Shown one piece after another: positions 1 to 5,137 of a DNA stretch of 7,265 nucleotides (its first letter is position 1; every line of letters begins with the position of its first letter). The notes below the pieces were generated by a model. That model searched no databases, was not told the origin of the DNA, and saw nothing but the letters and a program-made list of their open reading frames with translations. The stretch is taken from NCBI GenBank assembly GCA_007121485.1, contig SKKM01000176.1, positions 1-7,265 on the forward strand, in the 5' to 3' direction. A program made the position numbers and the translations under genes. The stretch is from Wenzhouxiangella sp. Its GTDB lineage: Bacteria; Pseudomonadota; Gammaproteobacteria; Xanthomonadales; Wenzhouxiangellaceae.

Positions 1-311
1 ACTGGCCGACCGGAGCGCTGGATCAGTATTTCTTTCTGGATTTCGCGCGCGAACGTTACGAACAGGCGGCCTCGCGTGAGATGTCCTTCGCCTGGCGTCC
101 GCGCGAACTACTGCTCCTGGTTCGGCATATCCCGATCTGGTTCGAATACGCAGAGAACTCGGCCGGCCGGGCGCATATCGCCGAGTTGGAGCGTCAGGAG
201 GCGCTGGATCTGGAGCGCCTGCGCGCGCTGGACATTCCCTGGCTGCTGGAGCCCGAAACCTGGCCAGGCCGTCGGCAGGGCGGTGCTGCTGCGTCCACCC
301 CGTCTCTCTAG
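1..311 (+). CDS. 3' end of an unidentified protein gene (5'-truncated by the window)
   Basis: The third reading frame is open from the first complete codon at 3 to a TAG at 309-311, giving about 102 C-terminal residues. The segment is rich in Arg, Glu, Leu and aromatic residues, for example the stretches DQYFFLDFARERYEQ, ELLLLVRHIPIWFEYAEN and HIAELERQEALDLERLRAL. It looks like a run of amphipathic helices with no clear transmembrane segment, ending in a small-residue tail. An ATG at 81 lies within this frame, but coding quality continues upstream to the window edge, so the gene most likely starts outside. I do not recognise the family. The next gene follows 21 nt downstream on the same strand, so the two could be co-transcribed. 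Confidence that it is coding is moderate; its function is unknown. Confidence 0.6.
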   Translation, partial: WPTGALDQYFFLDFARERYEQAASREMSFAWRPRELLLLVRHIPIWFEYAENSAGRAHIAELERQEALDLERLRALDIPWLLEPETWPGRRQGGAAASTPSL

Positions 312-332
312 TTCGAAGCCGCGAAAGCCTGA

Positions 333-695
333 ATGCCCTCCGAGAAACCCTGGTCGGAACCCCGCGCCCTGTGGACCGCCCTGGCCGGCGGCGCCCTGAT
401 CTGGGTCGGCATTGGACTGATCAGCGGCCGCGCCGAGGCCTGGGATTCGCCCCTGTACTGGCAAGTTGGCTATCCGCTGTCGCTGCTGCTGGCCGGCTGG
501 CTCGGCTACCGCTGTCCGATCCGCACCTGGCGCTGGGGCCTGGCCGTTCTGCTGGTGCAGCCGATGGTCATGGTGTTGACCAGCGGCAGTGGCTTCGGCC
601 TGTTGCCGCTGGGTTTGATCCTGTTTGCCGTGCTGGCGCTGCCCGCGGTGGTCGTGGCCCGTTTGGGCGGCTCGGTGAGCCGCCGGCCAGAATAG
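333..695 (+). CDS. small four-helix integral membrane protein, function unknown
   Basis: This 120-aa protein starts at ATG 333 and stops at TAG 693-695. Four hydrophobic segments are visible: about residues 13-31 (begins LWTALAGGALIWVG), 43-58 (VGYPLSLLLAGWLGY), 67-84 (WGLAVLLVQPMVMVL) and 87-109 (FGLLPLGLILFAVLALPAVVV). Short charged ends (MPSEKPWSEPR and VSRRPE) flank them. No catalytic motif, cysteine pair or transporter signature is apparent. It resembles the many small uncharacterised inner-membrane proteins of gammaproteobacteria, but I cannot name a family. No strong Shine-Dalgarno sequence precedes the ATG, so translation may depend on the preceding gene 21 nt upstream. A strong hairpin overlaps its last codons. 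It lies 421 nt upstream of the borosin precursor; a role in that system is possible but not supported by spacing. Confidence 0.65.
   Translation: MPSEKPWSEPRALWTALAGGALIWVGIGLISGRAEAWDSPLYWQVGYPLSLLLAGWLGYRCPIRTWRWGLAVLLVQPMVMVLTSGSGFGLLPLGLILFAVLALPAVVVARLGGSVSRRPE
666..684 (+). terminator. perfect hairpin at the 3' end of the membrane-protein gene, possible terminator
   Basis: GGCGGCTC (666-673) and GAGCCGCC (677-684) form a perfect 8-bp GC-rich stem with a 3-nt GGT loop, just before the TAG at 693-695. No T-run follows, so it is not a canonical intrinsic terminator. It could pause polymerase, protect an mRNA 3' end or simply reflect coding sequence. Its place between two transcription units makes a 3'-end role plausible. 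Confidence 0.35.
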
Positions 696-1116
696 AATCG
701 GTGTTGGTAACTCGGTTTGCGAAAGCGGAAGTGCGCTGCTTCGGCAACCGCAGTGACTGAGTATGAGCGCTTCCGACCGGGACGGTTCGGCAATTGTGCG
801 GCAAACCCCACCCGTTGACCCAGCCCCGGCTATCCGGCAAACTCCCCAACGAGGGCGTTTGAATTTCCGATCCCCCGAGATCTTCTATTCCGAACCGGAG
901 CGGCTGAGCCAGCGGCCTGCGCAGGTCGCGCTGTTTGCCAGCCTGCGTGAGCGAGCCGAACGCGACAACAGGCGCTTGGCCTGCAAGGCCCACATGCCGG
1001 CAGAATTCCGGCGCCCACGGTCGGAAGTGGACGGCCGGCTCGCCGGCGGGGCCAGTTGCCGAAAAGGGATTGCGGATGTCCGCTTTGCGACCCTCGAACA
1101 CAAAAGGGAGATAACC
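696..1116 (+). other. 421-nt gene-free leader region upstream of the borosin precursor, with clustered inverted repeats
   Basis: A frame in phase with the precursor is open from an ATG at 763, but the peptide it would encode is rich in Arg, Pro and Ser, lacks domain character and has no good ribosome-binding site. I treat it as untranslated. Three small inverted repeats crowd into its later part: GGCC/GGCC (978-981 and 987-990, 5-nt loop), GCCGG/CCGGC (996-1000 and 1008-1012, 7-nt loop) and GCCGGC/GCCGGC (1034-1039 and 1042-1047). A weak promoter-like pair, TTGAAT (859-864) and TCTATT (884-889), has a 19-nt spacer, longer than ideal. The region probably carries the promoter and a structured 5' leader for the three borosin genes, but no element is certain. 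Confidence 0.4.
1104..1110 (+). promoter_or_regulatory. strong Shine-Dalgarno site that fixes the precursor start at GTG 1117
   Basis: The purine-rich AAGGGAG ends 6 nt before GTG 1117, an ideal spacing. No comparable site precedes the in-frame ATG at 763. This decides in favour of a 69-aa product that begins exactly where similarity to borosin precursors begins. Confidence 0.75.
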
Positions 1117-1326
1117 GTGTCTGAACTTGTTCGTCTGCTCAAGGACTTGGGGCAGGATGCCGAACTGGCCGACAAATGGGAGGGAGACCCGGATAGCGTG
1201 CTGAAGGACTACAATCTGGATGCTGCCATGATCAAGGCGCTTAAGGCTGGAGATGTCGATGCGGTAAAGAAGGCCTCCGGCATGGAAAATCTCTACCTGA
1301 CCAACGTCACCGTAAAGGCCTACTGA
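1117..1326 (+). CDS. split borosin RiPP precursor peptide (borosin-binding leader plus C-terminal core)
   Basis: This 69-aa peptide starts at GTG 1117 and stops at TGA 1324-1326. Residues 2-54 form a helical, charged leader containing LGQDAELADKW (11-21), DPDSVLKDYNL (24-34) and IKALKAGDVDAVKK (39-52). The order LGQDA, then a Pro-containing turn with V-x-x-x-x-x-L, then an AGD turn is the pattern I recall for the LigA-like borosin-binding domain of precursors such as Shewanella SonA, where LGQDA falls at the same residues. In borosins this domain docks on the methyltransferase, which N-methylates backbone amides of a C-terminal core. Here the tail after residue 55 (MENLYLTNVTVKAY) is short, hydrophobic and beta-branched, as expected of a core. 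No cleavage motif is obvious. The gene is 9 nt upstream of the diguanylate cyclase and in one strand block with the methyltransferase. The same frame is open back to ATG 763, so automated calling may over-extend it. The alternative is a free-standing LigA-fold protein; the adjacent OphMA-like enzyme makes this much less likely. Confidence 0.87.
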   Translation: MSELVRLLKDLGQDAELADKWEGDPDSVLKDYNLDAAMIKALKAGDVDAVKKASGMENLYLTNVTVKAY

Positions 1327-1335
1327 AACCATCCA

Positions 1336-3099
1336 ATGTTGACTCGAATCGGCGCTTTGCTGCTCGCACTGAGCATGATTGCGCCGGCTCTCGCGCAAGG
1401 CCCGATTGGGTCCGATGAGATCGACCGGCTGCTCGCTCAGGCAACCCTGATGAATGCCACCCGGCCTGCAAGCGAGGTGCTGGCCTTCATCGACAGCATC
1501 GAAGACCAGATGGCTTCAGCAACGCCGCGGCAGCAGGCTGCGCTGGAATTGATCCGGGCCAGGGGTTTCGTGCTGCAGGCTCAGCACGACCAGGCATTCG
1601 AAATTCTGGATCAGCTGCTCGGCGGGCGCCTGGATTCCGACCAACGCCTGCGCGCCCTTAAGCTTGCGGCCAATCTCGCACTGGCACTGGATGAGTTCGC
1701 GGCTGGCTTCGAATACCTTTATGAAGCCTTGGTGCTCCAGGAAGAGGTTGATGATCCGGGTCTCAAGAGCGGGGTTTTCGGCCAGGCGGCCTACTGGCAT
1801 TCGCAGTTGGGTGATCAAGCCAAAGGTCTTGAATACGCGGGGCGCACGCTCCAGTTGGCCCGCGACTCCGGCGATTTGCGCGAAGTTTGCGTGGCCATGG
1901 AGAAGCTGGGCCAGGCCGAGGAGATGGCTGGTCTGACAGCGGCCGCAATCCAGACCTATCAGGCTGGGCTGCAGGCCTGCGAAAACGCCGGTGACCCGGT
2001 CTTTGTTGGCGTTATGCACGCCCTGACCGGGCGGCTGCTGATGCGTTCCGGGGGCGCCGACGAAGCTGAAACCTGGATGCAACAGGCCCTCGACAAACTC
2101 ATCGAGGCCGGCTTTGAGGATGGTGTGACCGACACCCTGACCAACTACGCCGAGCTCAAGTTCGGACAGCGGCGCTTCGATGAGGCCGAAGTCTTGCTGC
2201 ATCAGGTCCTGGCGCGCACCTCGAACGGCGAGCGCCCAAAAAACCGGGCCGAGGTGTATCGGATGCTCGCCGAAATCCATCGCCAGCGCGGTGACTATCG
2301 CGTGGCCTGGGAAAACCTGGATCATCATCTGCGCACTCGCGAGCGTGTTCTGGACGCCGAGCGCCTGCGCCTGATCGCATTCCAGGAGGTACAGTTCGAC
2401 GTGCGCACGCGCGAGCAGGAACTCAGCTTGTTGCGAGAACAGGCTCGCGTCGCGGCGCTGCAGGAGCAGGCCAGCACGCAGCGCCGGATGCTGCGCCAGT
2501 TGGTCTATGCGCTAGGGGTCAGCTTGTTGCTGTTGCTGCTGCTGATTGTGCTGCGCGGGATTCGCGAGCGTCGCCAGCTGCGCCACCTTTCGGCCCATGA
2601 CGGATTGACCCGCCTGCTCAACTACACACATTTCTTCGCCGCCTGCGTGGCCCCGTTGCAAGAGGCTCATCTTCAGCGTAGCCCGCTGACCCTGGTTCTG
2701 GCGGACGTCGATCGTTTCAAGCGCTTCAACGACCGCCATGGCCACCAGGCCGGCGACGGCGCGCTGCGCGAGGCGGCCCGCTGCTTTCGCGAGGCGCTGG
2801 CCTCGCACGGTCCGGTCGGGCGCATCGGGGGCGAGGAGTTCGCGGCCTGCCTGCCCGGGATCACCAGCAAGCAGGTGGTCGAGCTGATCGAGCCGTTGCG
2901 CGGCGCCCTGCAGGCTTGTGACTTCGGCGAGATCGAGGAGCGGATCAGTATGAGCTTCGGCATCGCCGTGGCGCTGCCGGGTGAGGACATCGACAGTCTC
3001 AGGGCGCGCAGCGACGCGGCACTTTACGAGGCCAAGCGCAAGGGCCGCGACTGCATCGTCGTGGCCGAAGCTGAGCCCTCCCCGGCAGCGCCGGCGTGA
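1336..3099 (+). CDS. membrane-anchored periplasmic TPR-repeat diguanylate cyclase (GGDEF)
   Basis: This 587-aa protein has a Sec signal peptide (residues 1-20, hydrophobic core LLLALSMIAPALA, likely cleaved before Gln21). A long helical-repeat region with TPR-like units follows at about 85-340 (for example AAIQTYQAGLQACENAGD and RFDEAEVLLHQVL), then a coiled-coil stalk at about 360-388, one transmembrane helix at about 389-406 (a poly-Leu run) and a cytoplasmic GGDEF domain at about 416-575. The domain has HDGLTRLLN (421-429), the metal-binding DVDRFKRFND (457-466) and an intact GGEEF (498-502), so it should make c-di-GMP from two GTP. The inhibitory I-site is missing: the RxxD position reads ASHG. 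The topology implies that a periplasmic signal sensed by the TPR region controls cytoplasmic c-di-GMP synthesis. The start is 9 nt after the precursor stop, without a clear Shine-Dalgarno sequence. The TGA at 3097-3099 overlaps the GTG start of the methyltransferase, indicating translational coupling. The architecture is common in gammaproteobacteria; the location inside a borosin locus is not one I know of. Confidence 0.93.
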   Translation: MLTRIGALLLALSMIAPALAQGPIGSDEIDRLLAQATLMNATRPASEVLAFIDSIEDQMASATPRQQAALELIRARGFVLQAQHDQAFEILDQLLGGRLDSDQRLRALKLAANLALALDEFAAGFEYLYEALVLQEEVDDPGLKSGVFGQAAYWHSQLGDQAKGLEYAGRTLQLARDSGDLREVCVAMEKLGQAEEMAGLTAAAIQTYQAGLQACENAGDPVFVGVMHALTGRLLMRSGGADEAETWMQQALDKLIEAGFEDGVTDTLTNYAELKFGQRRFDEAEVLLHQVLARTSNGERPKNRAEVYRMLAEIHRQRGDYRVAWENLDHHLRTRERVLDAERLRLIAFQEVQFDVRTREQELSLLREQARVAALQEQASTQRRMLRQLVYALGVSLLLLLLLIVLRGIRERRQLRHLSAHDGLTRLLNYTHFFAACVAPLQEAHLQRSPLTLVLADVDRFKRFNDRHGHQAGDGALREAARCFREALASHGPVGRIGGEEFAACLPGITSKQVVELIEPLRGALQACDFGEIEERISMSFGIAVALPGEDIDSLRARSDAALYEAKRKGRDCIVVAEAEPSPAAPA

Positions 3100-3893
3100 G
3101 TCCTGCGGGTCAGCTCGTCGTCGTTGGCTGTGGTATCCAGTTAGGCCGTCACATCAGCAGCCGGGCGCTGTCCGAGATTCAGCGCGCAGACCAAGTCTTC
3201 ATCCTCGCCGATGACTTCGCCCAAGCCTGGCTCAAGGCACTACGTCCGGACCTCATCAGTCTCTCGTCGCTGTACGCCCGGGATCGCGACCGACGCGAGA
3301 CCTACAGCGACATGGAATCCGCCTTGCTGACGGCAGTGCGCTCCTGCCGCCGGGTATGTGCCGTGTTCTACGGCCACCCGGGCGTTTTCGCCCAGGTGCC
3401 GCACGCGGCCATTCGTCAGGCGCGGGCCGAGGGCTTTGCCGCGCGTATGGAACCGGGCATCTCGACCGAGGCCTGCCTGTATGCCGATCTTGGCATCGAC
3501 CCCGCTGATGCCGGCGTGCAGTCCTGCGAGACAACCCGTTTCCTGATCAGTGACTGGCCGCCCAACCCGGCGGCGCTGCTGATCCTGTGGCAGGTTGCGC
3601 TGGCCGGAAAGCTCGACTGCATCGGCTTCGATCCCGAGCCTGAGCGTCTGCGCGTTCTGGTCGACAAACTCCGGCGCTGGTATCCGGCGGATTGCCCGGT
3701 CATCCTGTACGAAGCCGCCCAGCTGCCGATCGAGCGCTTCCGCGCCGAGCGGCTGACTCTGAGCGACCTGCCCGAGGCGCGCTACAAGGAGTACACCACG
3801 CTGGTGATTCCTGCGGTTGAGTCGCTGGCTGCCGACGACAAAGTGCTGGCCCGCCTGCGAAAGATTCGATCGCGGGCGCAAAACCCTGTCTGA
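3096..3893 (+). CDS. split borosin alpha-N-methyltransferase (OphMA-like, tetrapyrrole-methylase fold)
   Basis: This 265-aa SAM-dependent enzyme is predicted to N-methylate backbone amides of the precursor encoded at 1117-1326. It opens with the SAM-site strand and loop LVVVGCGI (7-14). It contains FYGHPGVF (91-98), the proline-rich motif nearly identical to fungal OphMA, then RMEPGIS (117-123), CLYADLGIDP (127-136) and RFLISD (148-153). From memory of OphMA, its catalytic residues Tyr66, Arg72, Tyr76 and Tyr98 match Tyr60, Arg66, Tyr70 and Tyr92 here, all at one constant offset of six. The protein ends at the methyltransferase domain and lacks the C-terminal clasp and core peptide fused in OphMA, which defines the split form. 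GTG 3096 overlaps the cyclase stop (GTGA), has no evident Shine-Dalgarno sequence and places the first beta strand at the expected distance. It is not a cobalamin or siroheme methylase: no such pathway genes are nearby and the YGHPGVF block fits borosin enzymes. It is soluble and probably dimeric, by family. Confidence 0.93.
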   Translation: MSPAGQLVVVGCGIQLGRHISSRALSEIQRADQVFILADDFAQAWLKALRPDLISLSSLYARDRDRRETYSDMESALLTAVRSCRRVCAVFYGHPGVFAQVPHAAIRQARAEGFAARMEPGISTEACLYADLGIDPADAGVQSCETTRFLISDWPPNPAALLILWQVALAGKLDCIGFDPEPERLRVLVDKLRRWYPADCPVILYEAAQLPIERFRAERLTLSDLPEARYKEYTTLVIPAVESLAADDKVLARLRKIRSRAQNPV

Positions 3894-4207
3894 ATGGCGG
3901 GCTGGTCCGGCGCACTGGAACAACCGCGCCTCGCCCAGTTGATCCCGTCACGCAGCGTTCCAGCAGCTGTGGGTGGTGAAGCAAATTCATGCCGCTGGTG
4001 TCCGGCTGGATGCGCTGATGTCGGAGGGAATCGGCAGCTGGGCAGCTGGGGGCGGATCGCGTTGGCGCTCATCAAGTCGATGTCAAGGATCTGCTGAGAT
4101 TGTGGGGGTCCGGATCTTTCCAGACCGACCCCGAGAACCCCAACAGGGCGCAGGGCTGGGCTCGATCAGCGGCCGGTCACGATAATCATTGATGTGATTC
4201 GGGCCGG
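3894..4207. other. 314-nt convergent intergenic region, no convincing gene
   Basis: The region lies between the plus-strand borosin genes and the minus-strand SDR gene, whose 3' ends face each other. An ATG directly after the methyltransferase stop opens a 67-codon frame (3894-4097) rich in Gly, Ala, Ser and Cys without protein character; I reject it. In another frame, a stretch at 3946-4040 reads FQQLWVVKQIHAAGVRLDAL and so on, which is helix-like and more protein-like than its surroundings. It may be a gene remnant, but I cannot assign a family. A tandem GGCAGCTG pair is at 4033-4048, and a long hairpin is at 4105-4132. Confidence 0.4.
4105..4132. terminator. long imperfect hairpin between convergent genes, possible bidirectional terminator
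   Basis: GGGGT (4105-4109) pairs with ACCCC (4128-4132), CGG (4111-4113) with CCG (4125-4127), and TCT (4115-4117) with AGA (4122-4124), closing a TTCC loop. Single-base bulges are at C4110 and A4114. That gives 11 base pairs, well placed to end transcripts from both sides. There is no T-tract on either strand, so intrinsic termination would be weak or Rho-assisted. Confidence 0.42.
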
Positions 4208-4210
4208 TCA
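4171..4210. repeat. 9-bp direct repeat GGCCGGTCA flanking a small inverted repeat
   Basis: GGCCGGTCA occurs at 4171-4179 and again at 4202-4210, where its last three bases are the stop codon of the minus-strand SDR gene. Between the copies is the inverted repeat AATCA/TGATT (4184-4188 and 4195-4199). The pattern is short and could be chance in GC-rich DNA, or a scar of a small insertion or deletion. Confidence 0.35.
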
Positions 4211-4969
4211 GCGAATTCCCTTCGACTGCCCGCCGTCCACGACCAGGGATGCGCCGTTGACCCAGCCTGCGCGCGGAGAGACCAGCCATACGGCCGCGTC
4301 GGCGATTTCCTTGGGCGTGCCCAGCCGTCCTGCCGGGATGCTCCGGCGCGCCATTTCGTAGATGTCGGGCTGATGCTCGCGCATCATTTCCCAGCCGCCG
4401 CCCGGAAACTCGGTTGAGCCGGGCAGCAGGGCATTGGTGCGAATGCCGTTCGCGCCTTCGACCACCGCCAGCTTCTTGGCGAAGGCATTGAGCGCGGCCT
4501 TGGCCGCGGTGTAGCCGTAGTCGGGCATGGGCCAGGCTTCGATCCCCGAGATCGACGAGACGAACAGGATGCAGCCTGCGCCTTCGGTGCGCATCGTCGG
4601 TAACACGGCTTCCACCAGCCGGACCGCACCCATCACATCCACGTTCAGGCTCGCGTCCCAACTGGCCCGGTCTCCCGTCACGGCCAAAGCTGAGGCGTTG
4701 CTGATCAGGATGTCGATGCGGCCAAAGCGTTCGCGGGCCTGTTCGGCCAGCGCTGACACGCTCGCGTCATCGCCGACATCCGCTGGCACGGCCAGCACCT
4801 CGGCGCCCGTTGCCTCCAGCGCGCGTTTGGCCTCCTCCAGTGCTTCGGCACCGCGCGCCGCGATCACCAGCCGGGCACCCTCGGCAGCCAGTCCTTCGGC
4901 GATGGCCCGCCCGATACCGCGGCTGGCGCCGGTGACCAGTGCGACCTTACCGGTGAGTTCAAGATCCAT
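4208..4969 (-). CDS. classical short-chain dehydrogenase/reductase (SDR), probably NADP(H)-dependent
   Basis: This 253-aa protein of typical SDR length is a cytosolic oxidoreductase acting on an unknown alcohol or carbonyl substrate. Visible motifs are the cofactor-binding TGASRGIG (13-20), a basic residue just after the second strand (VIAARG, Arg39, favouring NADP(H)), PADV (62-65), NAS in place of NAG (91-93), the structural Asn109 in LNVDV, the catalytic Ser139 (FVSSISG), and Tyr153/Lys157 in YTAAK. The C-terminal LVVDGG (242-247) is also typical. Start ATG 4969 is preceded by a GAGGA-like site about 9 nt upstream and places the first strand correctly. It resembles the FabG/3-oxoacyl-ACP reductase-like branch, but specificity cannot be read from sequence. 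It is convergent to the borosin genes and there is no evidence that it modifies their product. It lies 66 nt downstream of the duplicated gene remnant and may have its own promoter. Confidence 0.92.
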   Translation of the reverse strand: MDLELTGKVALVTGASRGIGRAIAEGLAAEGARLVIAARGAEALEEAKRALEATGAEVLAVPADVGDDASVSALAEQARERFGRIDILISNASALAVTGDRASWDASLNVDVMGAVRLVEAVLPTMRTEGAGCILFVSSISGIEAWPMPDYGYTAAKAALNAFAKKLAVVEGANGIRTNALLPGSTEFPGGGWEMMREHQPDIYEMARRSIPAGRLGTPKEIADAAVWLVSPRAGWVNGASLVVDGGQSKGIR

Positions 4970-5035
4970 GTTTATGCATCCTCATGCTTCATCAAACCTG
5001 TTTCGTATCCAGAATGGTTGGCTTTGCCCGGGTGC

Positions 5036-5137
5036 TCACTCGCATGTGAAGGCCCCGGCACCGCTCGTCATCGCAATTGGCCGGTACTGCGGCGGGTAGC
5101 CATGCTCGCGCCAGTACGTCGGCAAGGCCGGGCAGGA
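5036..5137 (-). pseudogene. remnant duplicate of the 3' end of a TolB-like/TPR protein gene
   Basis: On the minus strand this segment reads LPTYWREHGYPPQYRPIAMT, then SGAGAFTCE and a TGA (5036-5038). It matches the C-terminus of the TolB-like/TPR gene ending at 5949 (LPEYWRAHGFPPQCRPIVMT, then GGSEDFTCD). By hand alignment 19 of 30 residues and 72 of 93 bases, stop included, are identical. The match runs about a dozen bases past both stops (GC-A/G-CCCGGGCA). Only the last ~34 codons remain, with no start codon or ribosome-binding site of their own. The segment directly follows, in frame, the stop codon of the DUF6090-like gene. Higher DNA than protein identity fits relaxed selection. It is best read as the tail of a former tandem paralogue whose body was lost or replaced. 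Confidence 0.78.

Noticed and set aside
815..843. TTGACC (815-820) as a -35 promoter element
   Set aside because: At a 17-nt spacer the -10 position reads CAAACT, matching only three of six consensus bases.
763..1116. N-terminal extension of the precursor from ATG 763
   Set aside because: No ribosome-binding site, no domain-like sequence and a much better start at GTG 1117.
568..1398. Long minus-strand open frame (276 codons) across the leader and precursor
   Set aside because: It lies antisense to well-supported genes, crosses their boundaries and has no recognisable domain; long antisense frames are common at high GC.
1516..2328. Minus-strand open frame (270 codons) inside the TPR region
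   Set aside because: Antisense shadow of the clearly coding TPR/GGDEF gene, without any domain pattern.
2521..2551. CTG/TTG-rich run resembling a simple repeat
   Set aside because: It encodes the poly-Leu transmembrane helix of the cyclase and is explained by coding.
3096..3893. Cobalamin/siroheme (tetrapyrrole) methyltransferase as the specific function
   Set aside because: It shares the fold, but the FYGHPGVF and CLYADLGIDP blocks, the OphMA-aligned catalytic residues and the neighbouring precursor favour a borosin enzyme; no tetrapyrrole pathway gene is nearby.
4033..4048. Perfect tandem repeat of GGCAGCTG
   Set aside because: Only two 8-bp copies in GC-rich intergenic DNA; too short to call a meaningful repeat element.
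3894..4097. 67-codon frame starting immediately after the methyltransferase stop
   Set aside because: Attractive position, but the peptide has no protein-like pattern and no ribosome-binding site.
4527..5099. Plus-strand open frame (190 codons) opposite the SDR gene
   Set aside because: Ser/Ala-rich translation typical of the reverse strand of an SDR; all SDR motifs are on the minus strand.
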